Shown here: piece after piece, positions 18,004-26,905 of the stretch
Position numbering within the stretch: the first letter of the stretch is position 1
Layout of the letters: every line of letters starts with the position of its first letter
NCBI GenBank assembly: GCA_964612455.1
Contig: CAZTCB010000004.1
Span: forward strand, 3,637-67,636
Origin: SFEB01 sp964612455
Lineage (GTDB): Bacteria > Bacillota > Clostridia > Christensenellales > CAG-314
DNA: 64,000 nt
Direction of reading: 5' to 3'
Notes under the pieces: model-generated
Seen by the model: only the letters and a program-made list of their open reading frames with translations
Database searches by the model: none
What the model was told of the DNA's origin: nothing
Translations under genes and position numbers: made by a program

Positions 18004-18567
18004 ATGAATAAGGGAAGGTTATTTGTGGTCAGCGGTCCGAGCGGCGTTGGCAAAGGGACTATAGTAGAAAAACTGATGCCGCTTTGTCCAAACATGGCGT
18101 TGTCCGTTTCGGCGACCACTCGCCAACCGAGAGTAGGCGAAAAAGACGGAGTGCACTATTATTTTTTGACGCGAGAGCAGTTTGACGAAACGGTAAAAAC
18201 CGACGGTTTTTTGGAGTATGACGATCATTTTAAAAATTGTTACGGCACTCCGAAAAAATTTGTTTTCGATTGCCTTAACGAAGGTAAAGACGTGTTGCTC
18301 GAGATAGACGTACACGGAGCTTTGAGAGTAAAGGATAATTATCCTATGGCGGTTTTGATATTTATTCTCCCGCCGAGTATAGACGAATTGCGTCATCGCC
18401 TGATTTGTCGCAACACTGAGGCTCCCGAAAAAATAGAAGAGCGTATAGCTCGTCTCGAGGAGGAAGTTTCGCTCAAAGACCGATACGATTTTACGGTTGT
18501 CAACGATGACTTAAATGCGGCGGTCGACGCCGTTTTAAAGATAATAAAAGACGAAAATAAAGAATAA
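18004..18567 (+). CDS. gmk: Guanylate kinase
   Basis: Phosphorylates GMP to GDP with ATP. P-loop GPSGVGKGT at residues 11-19; the GMP-binding region has SATTRQPRVGEKDGVHYYF (about 37-55), with the R-P-R and Y-Y/F residues that contact the guanine and phosphate, and VLLEIDVHGA follows. Length is 187 residues, normal for bacterial Gmk (about 200). It stands between yicC (7-base gap) and rpoZ (12-base gap), as in most Firmicutes. Confidence 0.95.
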   Translation: MNKGRLFVVSGPSGVGKGTIVEKLMPLCPNMALSVSATTRQPRVGEKDGVHYYFLTREQFDETVKTDGFLEYDDHFKNCYGTPKKFVFDCLNEGKDVLLEIDVHGALRVKDNYPMAVLIFILPPSIDELRHRLICRNTEAPEKIEERIARLEEEVSLKDRYDFTVVNDDLNAAVDAVLKIIKDENKE

Positions 18568-18579
18568 AGGAGAATTATT

Positions 18580-18771
18580 ATGGCAAAATATGCAACCGAC
18601 GACTTGGCTAAAAAAGTGGGTAACAAGTATTTATTGGCATGCGCTGTTTCAAAACGTGCTAAAACTCTCAATATAATGCAAGAAAAAGACGAACTTGCAA
18701 GCAATATCAGGACAATCAACTACGCCGCGGCAGAGTTGATGGAAGACAAAGTCAGGATTGTAAACGAATAA
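18580..18771 (+). CDS. rpoZ: RNA polymerase omega subunit
   Basis: Small RNA polymerase subunit that helps fold and assemble beta prime. The 63-residue protein shows the family core: NKYLLACAVSKRAKTL (about 18-33), corresponding to the 'kY-Lv--aakRAr-l' helix, and TINYAAAELMEDKV near the end, corresponding to 'kpv--Al-Ei--gki'. It is short but Firmicutes omega proteins are 60-70 residues. AAAGGAG precedes the ATG. The last base of its TAA stop is the first base of the coaBC start codon, so the two are translationally coupled. Confidence 0.9.
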   Translation: MAKYATDDLAKKVGNKYLLACAVSKRAKTLNIMQEKDELASNIRTINYAAAELMEDKVRIVNE

Positions 18772-19961
18772 TGTTAAAAAACAAAACCGTTGTCGTGGGA
18801 GTATGCGGAGGGATTGCCGCGTATAAAACATGCGAATTGGTCAGCAGATTAAAAAAGAACGGCGCCGACGTTCACGTCGTCATGACCGACAATGCAACAC
18901 GTTTCGTTTCGCCGTTGACTTTTGAAACGTTGTCCGCCAATCTCGTGTCGGTGGACACTTTTGCGCCCAAACGCGAGTGGGAGATAGAACATGTATCTCT
19001 TGCAAAACGCGCGGATTTGTTCGTTATCGCTCCCGCTACGGCAAACTTTATAGGCAAATACGCCAACGGTATCGCCGACGACATGTTGACTACTACCGTT
19101 ATGGCAACGCACGCTCCCGTGTTGCTTGCCCCCGCAATGAACACGGGGATGCTCGAAAGTGACTCCTGCAAACAAAACTTAAAAACTCTAAGCGAAAGGG
19201 GCGTGCTGACGATAGACGGCGACAGCGGTCTTTTGGCTTGCGGCGACGTAGGTAAAGGGCGCATGGCTGAGCCGTGCGATATTTTTGAACGGGTAAAAGA
19301 CATTTTGCTCCCCGCTCGGGATTTGTCGGGTAAAAAAATCGTCGTTACTGCCGGTGCTACGATAGAAAAAATAGATCCGGCTCGATTTATAACCAATTTC
19401 AGCAGCGGCAAAATGGGATGCGCCATTGCGTTAAACGCGCGTGACCGCGGTGCGGAAGTAGTGCTAATACTCGGCAGGCATACGTCTGTCGTGCCGGACG
19501 GGGTTAAAGTAGTCAACGTTGACACGACCGATAAAATGTACGACGCCGTCATGGCTGAGTTGCCCACGGCTTTTGCCGTGATAAAGGCAGGTGCGCCGTG
19601 CGATTACTCTCCAGAACGGTTTTCGGACGTCAAATTAAAGTCCGATACTTTGACCGTCACGTTTAAAAAGAACCCCGACATAGCGGCAGAGGTAGGCAAG
19701 AAAAAAGGCGATACGGTTCTCGTTGCGTTTTCAGCCGAAACCAACGACCTCGTAAAAAACGCAACCTCTAAACTTTTGGCGAAAAACGCCGATTTTATAG
19801 TCGCCAACGACGTGACCAGAGAAGGTGCGGGTTTTGACGTGGACACCAATATCGTCACGATAATAGATCGTAAATCCGTTACGGAGTATCCGAGACAGAC
19901 TAAAGCTCGCGTTGCCGAAATTATCATTGACAAAATATTGTCCCTGCGTTCCGAAAAATGA
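18771..19961 (+). CDS. coaBC: Bifunctional phosphopantothenoylcysteine decarboxylase / phosphopantothenate-cysteine ligase
   Basis: Two consecutive steps of coenzyme A synthesis. The N-terminal CoaC flavoprotein domain (about 1-180) starts with VVGVCGGIAAYKTCELVS and carries the PAMNTGM motif (about 122-128; family PAMN-x2-M) and a TGLLACGD-type substrate clamp (SGLLACGDVGKGRM). The CoaB domain follows from about residue 185 (KKIVVTAGATIEKIDPARFITN, split in the fold by FSSGKMG), including a KKNPDI segment that binds the acyl-phosphate intermediate. Length is 396 residues, as usual. The start overlaps the rpoZ stop by one base and the end overlaps priA by 4 bases. Confidence 0.95.
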   Translation: MLKNKTVVVGVCGGIAAYKTCELVSRLKKNGADVHVVMTDNATRFVSPLTFETLSANLVSVDTFAPKREWEIEHVSLAKRADLFVIAPATANFIGKYANGIADDMLTTTVMATHAPVLLAPAMNTGMLESDSCKQNLKTLSERGVLTIDGDSGLLACGDVGKGRMAEPCDIFERVKDILLPARDLSGKKIVVTAGATIEKIDPARFITNFSSGKMGCAIALNARDRGAEVVLILGRHTSVVPDGVKVVNVDTTDKMYDAVMAELPTAFAVIKAGAPCDYSPERFSDVKLKSDTLTVTFKKNPDIAAEVGKKKGDTVLVAFSAETNDLVKNATSKLLAKNADFIVANDVTREGAGFDVDTNIVTIIDRKSVTEYPRQTKARVAEIIIDKILSLRSEK

Positions 19962-22153
19962 TATATCAGGTCATCGTAGACATTTCAAATAGTCAGGTTG
20001 ACAGGGTTTTTGACTACACGGGTGAAGGGATAGCCGTCGGTAGCCGCGTTTGCGTGCCGTTTGGCAACCGTCTCGTAGAGGGGTTTGTCGTCGGGCAAAA
20101 AGAAAATACCGACGTCCCGGTAGGTAAACTCAAGCGCATAGAAAAACCGCTCGATGACTTTGTGGCTTTGTCGGGACAGGTTCTTGACCTTTGTTCGTTT
20201 GTATGTAAAAAATATCATTTGAGGCTCGTAGATGCTTTGCGGCTTGCCATACCGAGCGAAATGCGAGCGAATCGTATAACTCCGCTCGTCAAGCGTCGTG
20301 CACGACTTGCGGACTCGCTGACGACCGAGGAAGTTTTAAATAAAATCAGACCAAACGCTGTAATGCAGAGGGCGTTGGTCGAGTATCTGTCGAAAGAGGG
20401 CGATACGTCGACCGAAATCCTCTCTAAACGTTTCGGATACGCCGCGTTAAAAGGATTGCAGACTAAAGGCGTGGTTGAAATATACGACGTTACCGTCATG
20501 CGAAAACCTTACAAGGCGGTTTCGGACGGCGGTGAAACCCATGTTCTTACCGACGAACAGTCGGTCGCGGTCAATACGATACTTGCACCCGTCCCGTCTC
20601 GTTACTTATTATGGGGGGTGACGGGTAGCGGTAAAACCGAAGTATACATGTCGGTTATAAAAAAAGTAGTCGAGAGCGGAAAAACGGCGATAATGCTCGT
20701 TCCCGAGATATCTCTCACGCCAAACGTTCTCAGACTATTCAGAGGACGGTTCGGTAACTCGGTTGCCATATTACATAGCGGACTTTCCGCGGGGGAGCGA
20801 TATGACGAATGGTTGCGCCTTAAAAGGGGCGAAGCGAAAATCGCAGTAGGCGCCCGAAGCGCGGTGTTTGCGCCGTTGGACGATATCGGCGTAATCATTA
20901 TAGACGAGGAGCACGACTCGAGTTACCAAAGCGACAACAACCCGCGTTACGATACGCGTATCGTTGCCGAGTATCGTTGTCGGCAAAACGCTTGCAGCCT
21001 CGTGCTCGGTAGCGCAACGCCGTCATTGGAGAGTTTTTACAAATCCCAAAATAAAGAATATTCGCTGTTGACTCTGTCTCAGCGTATAAATAAGATGCCT
21101 TTGCCCGATGTTTCGATAGTCGATATGACGGAAGAAACGCGTGCGGGCAACAACGATATTTTTAGCCGCGAACTCGTAGACGAGCTGACGCGGGTTATTG
21201 CCGAAGGCAATCAGGCAATATTGTTTTTAAACAGACGCGGTTATAGCAGTTTCGTCATGTGCAACAAATGCGGATATGTTGCCAAGTGTCCCGATTGCGA
21301 CGTGAGTTTGACCTATCACAAAGAGGACAACCTTTTAAAATGTCATTATTGCGGGCGACAATTTCGCGTTTTTGACAATTGCCCCAAATGCAAGAGTCCG
21401 TATATAAGGCAGGGCAGAGTGGGAGATCAGCAGGTTGAGGCTCGGTTAAAACAGCTCTTTCCCGACGTCAGGGTGTTGCGTATGGACGCGGACACTACTC
21501 GTACCAAAGACGGACTTTTAAAGATACTCGACGCGTTCGGCAAGAGGGAGGCGCAGATACTCGTCGGCACCCAAATGCTCGCAAAAGGACACGATTTTCC
21601 TTACGTCACGCTGGTCGGCATATTAAACGGCGACCAAAGTTTGCACTTTGACAACTATCTTGCCGCCGAAAAAACTTTTCAGTTACTTACTCAGGTGGCA
21701 GGACGCAGCGGCAGAGACAAGAGGCAGGGCAAAGTGATACTCCAAACCTTTACTCCGAAACATTATTGTCTGCAGTACGCTTCACGTCAGGATTATCTCG
21801 GCTTTTACAAGAGGGAAATCAATTTGAGGGAAGCGGCGGAGTTTCCGCCGTTTTCGGTGGTTGCCCGCATTATGTATACGGGAGAAGACAGTCGGAAGTG
21901 CATAGACTTGCTCAACCGACATTATTCCGAAGTAGAAAAATTGCAGGTCGCTTTTCCGAATAGTTTTTTGTTTTTACAAAAGATGCGTTGTCCGTTGCGT
22001 AGATTGCAGGGCAAACACAGATTTGAAATATTGATGCGTCTTTCAAACGCTTGCGCCGAAAGCGTTTTGGAAAAAATATACGATTTGGTAGATAAATACA
22101 CGGAGGATAAGGTTTTGGTATTTACGGAAGTCAATCCCCAAAACCTGACTTGA
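19958..22153 (+). CDS. priA: Primosomal protein N' (replication restart helicase PriA)
   Basis: Superfamily 2 DNA helicase that reloads the replisome at collapsed forks. Walker A is GVTGSGKTEVY, Walker B DEEHDSSYQ, and motif III GSATPSLES. A double zinc-binding region is visible: CNKCGYVAKCPDCD and then CHYCG and CPKC. The helicase C-terminal part has VGTQMLAKGHDFP, ILNGDQSLH and QVAGRSGR. The 731-residue length is normal. It overlaps coaBC by 4 bases (ATGA), and the def start codon follows its stop by 2 bases. Confidence 0.95.
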   Translation: MIYQVIVDISNSQVDRVFDYTGEGIAVGSRVCVPFGNRLVEGFVVGQKENTDVPVGKLKRIEKPLDDFVALSGQVLDLCSFVCKKYHLRLVDALRLAIPSEMRANRITPLVKRRARLADSLTTEEVLNKIRPNAVMQRALVEYLSKEGDTSTEILSKRFGYAALKGLQTKGVVEIYDVTVMRKPYKAVSDGGETHVLTDEQSVAVNTILAPVPSRYLLWGVTGSGKTEVYMSVIKKVVESGKTAIMLVPEISLTPNVLRLFRGRFGNSVAILHSGLSAGERYDEWLRLKRGEAKIAVGARSAVFAPLDDIGVIIIDEEHDSSYQSDNNPRYDTRIVAEYRCRQNACSLVLGSATPSLESFYKSQNKEYSLLTLSQRINKMPLPDVSIVDMTEETRAGNNDIFSRELVDELTRVIAEGNQAILFLNRRGYSSFVMCNKCGYVAKCPDCDVSLTYHKEDNLLKCHYCGRQFRVFDNCPKCKSPYIRQGRVGDQQVEARLKQLFPDVRVLRMDADTTRTKDGLLKILDAFGKREAQILVGTQMLAKGHDFPYVTLVGILNGDQSLHFDNYLAAEKTFQLLTQVAGRSGRDKRQGKVILQTFTPKHYCLQYASRQDYLGFYKREINLREAAEFPPFSVVARIMYTGEDSRKCIDLLNRHYSEVEKLQVAFPNSFLFLQKMRCPLRRLQGKHRFEILMRLSNACAESVLEKIYDLVDKYTEDKVLVFTEVNPQNLT

Positions 22154-22155
22154 TT

Positions 22156-22752
22156 ATGGCAGTAAGAAAAATAATTAAACTCGGAGAGGAGGGCAGCGAA
22201 GCTCTCCGCAAAGTATGCAAACCCGTAGACAAGTTTGACGACAGATTGGCTACGCTCATAGACGACATGAAAGAAACGTTGGCGCAGGCAGACGGATTAG
22301 GGCTTGCGGCGCCTCAGGTAGGAGTGTTAAAACGCGTAGTTATCGTCAAGTACGAAGAATACGAGTACGAAGTGGTAAATCCGATTATTTTGGAGACGAG
22401 CGGCGACGATATAGACGACGAAGGCTGTTTGTCGGTAAAAAATCAACGCGGTCTGGTCGAAAGACCAAGTCACGTCAAGGTGGAGTTTTTAAATAGACGC
22501 GGCGAAAAGCAAATTGTCGAAGCCGACGGCTACTTTGCCCGCGTTTTCTTTCACGAAATCGACCATCTTGACGGAGTCGTATTTACCGATATAGCGATAA
22601 GAGACCGCCACGGTAAAATAATGACTTACGACGATATACAGACTATCGAAAACAACATCAAGGCCGAAGAAGCCAAAGAAAACCAAACGGCAAAAAGACA
22701 GAAAAATTCTGTCGGCAAGAAAAAAACTAAGAGCAAAAATCAAACAAAGTAA
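22156..22752 (+). CDS. def: Peptide deformylase with lysine-rich C-terminal tail
   Basis: Removes the formyl group from the N-terminal methionine of new proteins. All three motifs are present: GLGLAAPQVG (47-56), EGCLS with metal ligand C91, and HEIDH (H133, E134, H137). I prefer the ATG at 22156 to the TTG at 22150, giving 198 residues. The catalytic core ends near residue 165; the last 30 or so residues (from about KAEEAKENQTAKRQKNSV onward) are a polar, lysine-rich tail that most deformylases lack and that could contact the ribosome, which is inference. Followed 9 bases later by fmt, its functional partner. Confidence 0.95.
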   Translation: MAVRKIIKLGEEGSEALRKVCKPVDKFDDRLATLIDDMKETLAQADGLGLAAPQVGVLKRVVIVKYEEYEYEVVNPIILETSGDDIDDEGCLSVKNQRGLVERPSHVKVEFLNRRGEKQIVEADGYFARVFFHEIDHLDGVVFTDIAIRDRHGKIMTYDDIQTIENNIKAEEAKENQTAKRQKNSVGKKKTKSKNQTK

Positions 22753-22761
22753 AATTAAAAC

Positions 22762-23703
22762 ATGAAAATCGTTTTTTTAGGTTCACCTCTGTTTTCAGTC
22801 AACGTATTGAAACAAATACTCGCCGACCGAAACCACGTCGTTTCGGCAATCGTTTGTCAACCCGATAAAAAAGGCAATCGAAACAAAATCGTTTCATGCG
22901 ACATGAAAAAATTTGCCCTTGCCAACGGTATTTGCGTCTTTGACTGGGATAACGTCAACGAGCATGTCGACGAATTGAAAAAAATCGGCGCAGACGCGCT
23001 TGTTACCGCCGCTTACGGGCAAATGCTGTCGCAGCAAGTGTTGGACGTCGCCAAGTACGGCGTAATCAACGTGCATGGCAGTTTGCTGCCAAAACTCAGG
23101 GGTGCGTCGCCGGTTCAGCGCGCGATAATGCAGGAGTGGAGCGAAACGGGCGTTACCATAGTCAAGAGCGTTTTAAAAATGGATGCCGGTCCGTATTACG
23201 CTCAGGAAAAAATCGAAATTTTGCCAACCGATACCGCCGACGTCGTTTTTGAAAAAATGGCGATTGTCGGAGGTCGGCTGTTGGCGAAAACTTTGACCGA
23301 CTTGCAAGACGGAAATGCGGTTTTGACGGAGCAGGATGCCGCTCAGGTCACTTTTTGCAAAAAAATCAAGGCGGAAGAAGAAAAAATCGATTGGTCTCGT
23401 CCTGCGTCGGCGGTGGGCGCCATCATTCGCGGACTATCGAGCAATCCTGCGGCATATACGTATTTCGGTGGCAAACGCTTTAAGATATTTAACTGTTTCG
23501 AGGCGGACGGGGTAGCGTTTACCAAGAGTGCGGGTGAAATCGTTTACGAGAAAAAACGCTTGCTCGTTGCTTGCGGCGACGGTAATTTTTTATCTTTGAC
23601 GGACGTACAGGCGGCTGACGGCAAAAGAATGAAAACGACGGATTTTTTAAACGGACTTAAAGTGCGTCCGAGTGCTTTCGACGACGGAGACGTAGAGCCA
23701 TGA
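22762..23703 (+). CDS. fmt: Methionyl-tRNA formyltransferase
   Basis: Formylates initiator Met-tRNA using 10-formyl-tetrahydrofolate. The N-terminal Rossmann domain opens with KIVFLGSPLFSVNVL; the catalytic block INVHGSLLPKLRGASP-x-QRAI and the later TGVTI-x4-KMDAGP segment are diagnostic (catalytic Asn, His and Asp). The C-terminal OB-like tRNA-binding domain is present from about residue 205. Length is 313, normal. It lies between def and rsmB and overlaps the latter by 4 bases. Confidence 0.95.
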   Translation: MKIVFLGSPLFSVNVLKQILADRNHVVSAIVCQPDKKGNRNKIVSCDMKKFALANGICVFDWDNVNEHVDELKKIGADALVTAAYGQMLSQQVLDVAKYGVINVHGSLLPKLRGASPVQRAIMQEWSETGVTIVKSVLKMDAGPYYAQEKIEILPTDTADVVFEKMAIVGGRLLAKTLTDLQDGNAVLTEQDAAQVTFCKKIKAEEEKIDWSRPASAVGAIIRGLSSNPAAYTYFGGKRFKIFNCFEADGVAFTKSAGEIVYEKKRLLVACGDGNFLSLTDVQAADGKRMKTTDFLNGLKVRPSAFDDGDVEP

Positions 23704-24995
23704 GTACGCGTTCCGCAATCATGACGGCATGCGATTGTCTCGACTCGATTTTTAAAAACGGCGCGTTTTCAAACGTTTCGCTCAACGCTTTTTTAAAAGA
23801 AACTCTTGCCGACGACAAACCGTTGGTCACAAAAATCGTATACGGAGTTCTTGACAACTACGTACTCGTCGATTACTATATAAATCAATTTGCGCCAAAA
23901 GTACCTTCCGCCGTGTCTACGATATTAAGGGCGGGTACTTTTTGTATAACGGAGCTAAATCTTCCGTCCGCGATAGCCGTAAACGACTGCGTGGAGATTC
24001 TTAAAAAACGAGGGAAAAAGGGCTTGTGCGGTTTCGTTAACGCCGTTTTACGCAACGTTTCAAAGGCTCATGCTACCGATTCGTTCGTCATGCCTCGCGA
24101 CGAGTTGCAAGCACTGAGCGTAAAAAACTCGATACCCGTATGGGCTCTAAAGAAATTGAGCGATGCTTACGGCATTGACGCTGCGGCGTCTTTTGCCGGG
24201 TACGTTAACCGACCGAGTACAAATCTACGAGTAAATACGGCTGTAAATTCTATTGAAAAAATAAAAACCGTACTTTTGAATGAGGGATTGAAGTACGAGG
24301 ATACGGTTTTGCCCGACGCATTGCGCGTTTACGGCGACGTTACCTCGGTGACGGGAAAAAACGCTTGCGTTGCCATGAGTCTGGCAGCTATGTTGGCGGC
24401 GCGTGCCGTGGGAGCAAGTGACGGCGAGAAGGTTCTCGATTGTTGCGCCGCGCCGGGCGGAAAAAGCGTATATATGGCAAATCTCAGCCCGAACGCAGAT
24501 ATAACGGCATGCGATATCTATCCCCACAAATTAAAACTTATCGAGGGTTACGCGCGAAAAATGCATGCCGACAACGTAAAGGTGGCGCTCAACGACGCGA
24601 CCGTCTTCAATCCGTCCTTTAAAGAAAAGTTTGACAGAGTTTTGCTGGACGCTCCGTGCAGCGGGTACGGGATAGTGTTTTCACGTCCCGACGTAAAGGT
24701 TTTTCGTAAAGAATCCGACGTCGCTCAACTCGTAGCCGTTCAGCGTAACATGTTGAGTGTGGCTAAAAATTACGTAAAAAAAGGCGGTACGCTCGTGTAC
24801 TCTACCTGTACCGTATTTTACGAGGAAAACGCCGAAAACGTAGAGTGGTTTTTAGCAAACAATCCTAATTTCAGCCTCAGCGACACCGAGTTGCCCGTAC
24901 GGTCGGCGTTTGGCGAACAACTCGGTTTACAGTTGATGCCGTACGTTCATGATACGGACGGGTTTTTTATAGCAAAGTTTAAAAAAGAAATATGA
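23700..24995 (+). CDS. rsmB: 16S rRNA (cytosine(967)-C(5))-methyltransferase RsmB
   Basis: SAM-dependent m5C methyltransferase of the Sun/RsmB/NOP2 family. An N-terminal NusB-like domain (about 1-140) precedes the methyltransferase domain, with the SAM motif DCCAAPGGKS, the motif IV DAPCSGYG carrying the catalytic-release cysteine, and YSTCTV carrying the nucleophilic cysteine. Length of 431 residues is typical. The canonical GtG spacing is unchanged, except that the usual DP-D-RP region reads SRPDVK. It overlaps both neighbours, fmt (ATGA) and rlmN (4 bases). Confidence 0.93.
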   Translation: MSTRSAIMTACDCLDSIFKNGAFSNVSLNAFLKETLADDKPLVTKIVYGVLDNYVLVDYYINQFAPKVPSAVSTILRAGTFCITELNLPSAIAVNDCVEILKKRGKKGLCGFVNAVLRNVSKAHATDSFVMPRDELQALSVKNSIPVWALKKLSDAYGIDAAASFAGYVNRPSTNLRVNTAVNSIEKIKTVLLNEGLKYEDTVLPDALRVYGDVTSVTGKNACVAMSLAAMLAARAVGASDGEKVLDCCAAPGGKSVYMANLSPNADITACDIYPHKLKLIEGYARKMHADNVKVALNDATVFNPSFKEKFDRVLLDAPCSGYGIVFSRPDVKVFRKESDVAQLVAVQRNMLSVAKNYVKKGGTLVYSTCTVFYEENAENVEWFLANNPNFSLSDTELPVRSAFGEQLGLQLMPYVHDTDGFFIAKFKKEI

Positions 24996-26026
24996 TTTTA
25001 TTGGACTATTCACAAAGCGAGCTTATAGATTTTTTTCATGAGCAAGCACCGTACAAGGTCAAGCAGCTTTACAAGTGGTTAAACAAAGGCGTTGATTTTG
25101 ACGGTATGACGGACGTTGCCAAATCATGGCGCGAAAAACTCGCTAAAGAGCACGTTGCTTGTCCCGTTGAGATTTTTCGCACTTTCGAGAGCAAGGACGG
25201 AACGAAAAAGTTTTTATATCGCCTTACCGATGGCAACCTCGTCGAAGGCGTTCTCATGAGTTATCACCACGGCAATACACTTTGCGTGTCTACGCAGGTC
25301 GGTTGTCGCATGGGGTGCGGTTTTTGCGCGAGTACGATAGACGGGCTGGTTCGCAATCTTACCGCGGGAGAAATTCTCGGACAGGTAGTTGCCGTCAACG
25401 CATTGCTCGGAGGAGACGCTTTAAATCGTCAGGTTACCAATATAGTTTTAATGGGTAGCGGAGAACCGTTGGATAACTTTGACAACACGCTCAGGTTTTT
25501 GGACCTCGTTTCAAGCAAAGAGGGGTTAAACGTTTCTCAACGCAATATCAGTTTATCGACCTGTGGTCTCGCGCCAAAAATGATAGAACTTGCAGACAGG
25601 GGCTATTCCGTCAATCTCACGCTGTCCTTGCACTCTCCGCGTCAGGAAAAAAGGCGAAAACTTATGCCCGTATCCAACGCGTATCCGTTAACGGAGGCGA
25701 TAGAGGCTTGCAAGTATTACTTTTTAAAGACGGGGCGCAGAGTGATTTTAGAATACGTATTGGTCAAGGGCGAAAACGATTCGGAAGAAGACGCTCGTCT
25801 TTTGTCCGTGCTTACGAGAGGATTTTCGGCGCATGTCAATCTGATACGTTTAAATCCCGTCAAAGAGCGAAAACTTTTGCCGTCGGACGAAGACGCCGTC
25901 AAAGAGTTTTTGGCAAAACTCACGCGTCTCGGTGTTTCAGCCACTATACGCAGACAGATGGGAGTGGATATCGACGGAGCATGCGGACAGTTGCGTCGTC
26001 GCGTTTTAAAAGATGGAAAAGCTTAA
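24992..26026 (+). CDS. rlmN: Dual-specificity 23S rRNA/tRNA (adenine-C2)-methyltransferase RlmN
   Basis: Radical SAM methylsynthase for A2503 of 23S rRNA and A37 of some tRNAs. Cluster ligands are C105, C109 and C112 (CRMGCGFC). MGSGEPLDN is the family's M-G-x-GEPL-N motif, and the methyl-carrier cysteine region near the C-terminus is present (GACGQL). An N-terminal HhH-like accessory domain covers residues 1-90. Length is 344, normal. It overlaps rsgA by 14 bases; in many Firmicutes stp and prkC lie between these two genes but here they do not. Confidence 0.94.
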   Translation: MILLDYSQSELIDFFHEQAPYKVKQLYKWLNKGVDFDGMTDVAKSWREKLAKEHVACPVEIFRTFESKDGTKKFLYRLTDGNLVEGVLMSYHHGNTLCVSTQVGCRMGCGFCASTIDGLVRNLTAGEILGQVVAVNALLGGDALNRQVTNIVLMGSGEPLDNFDNTLRFLDLVSSKEGLNVSQRNISLSTCGLAPKMIELADRGYSVNLTLSLHSPRQEKRRKLMPVSNAYPLTEAIEACKYYFLKTGRRVILEYVLVKGENDSEEDARLLSVLTRGFSAHVNLIRLNPVKERKLLPSDEDAVKEFLAKLTRLGVSATIRRQMGVDIDGACGQLRRRVLKDGKA

Positions 26027-26894
26027 AGGCAAGGTGGTCAAAGGCGTAGGCGGCAGATATACTGTTTTTGCCGAAGAAAAAAAGTATACGTGTTTTGCTC
26101 AAAAAAAAATCAAGTATTTTTATGACGAAGTAACCGTCGGCGACGACGTGTTGTTTTTAAGGCAAGGTAAAGATTTTGTTTTGACCGATATTTTACCGCG
26201 AAAAAACAAACTGTCTCGTCCTGCGGTCGCCAACGTTGACGGCGTTTTTGTCGTAGTCGCGCCGATACCTCGTCCCGATTTCGGATTGATAGATAAAATA
26301 ACTGTAAATTGCAACAAACAGTCCGTACCCGTGACGGTCGTGATAAACAAATCGGATATTGCCGACGACTTTTTCGTCAAAGACATGTCTTGCCAGTATT
26401 CTGCCGAAACGGAGTCGATTATAGTCGTCAGTAGTCGCACGGGTGAAGGTATTTGCCGACTTAAATCCGCCATAGCGGGAAAAACGGTTTGTATGGCGGG
26501 GCAATCCGCTGTCGGTAAAACAAGCATACTAAACGCGCTCGTGCCCGAGCTTAACCTTCCTATCGGTGAGTTGTCAGCCAAAACCGACAGAGGAAGGCAT
26601 ACCACCAGACACAACCAGATTTATGCGTTGGACAACGGCGGTTACCTTGCAGATACTGCCGGTTTCAGTCTTTTGGACGTTTCGGATATAAAGTCGTCTG
26701 AGCTCGGTTTGTATTTTTCGGAGATTTTTGAAACTTCGACGTCGTGTCGTTTCGACATGTGTACGCATACGGCGGAACCGAACTGTGCGGTCAAAGAGAG
26801 AGCGCTTTTAGATGACGTATTTAATAAAAAATATCAACGGTACCTTGCTTTGTTTAAAGAGATTAAAGAAAAAGAGGAAAACCGATTTAACTAA
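26013..26894 (+). CDS. rsgA: Ribosome small-subunit-dependent GTPase RsgA
   Basis: Circularly permuted GTPase that checks late 30S subunit maturation. An N-terminal OB fold (1-65) is followed by the permuted order G4 NKSD (112-115), G5 SSRTGEG (140-146), P-loop GQSAVGKT (163-170), and G3 DTAGF (214-218). The C-terminal zinc-binding module has C245, C250, H252 and C258 in CRFDMCTHTAEPNC. Length is 293, normal. It starts inside the 3' end of rlmN without a clear Shine-Dalgarno site, so translation is probably coupled. rpe follows after 11 bases. Confidence 0.94.
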   Translation: MEKLKGKVVKGVGGRYTVFAEEKKYTCFAQKKIKYFYDEVTVGDDVLFLRQGKDFVLTDILPRKNKLSRPAVANVDGVFVVVAPIPRPDFGLIDKITVNCNKQSVPVTVVINKSDIADDFFVKDMSCQYSAETESIIVVSSRTGEGICRLKSAIAGKTVCMAGQSAVGKTSILNALVPELNLPIGELSAKTDRGRHTTRHNQIYALDNGGYLADTAGFSLLDVSDIKSSELGLYFSEIFETSTSCRFDMCTHTAEPNCAVKERALLDDVFNKKYQRYLALFKEIKEKEENRFN

Positions 26895-26905
26895 AGGAGA
26901 ATATT

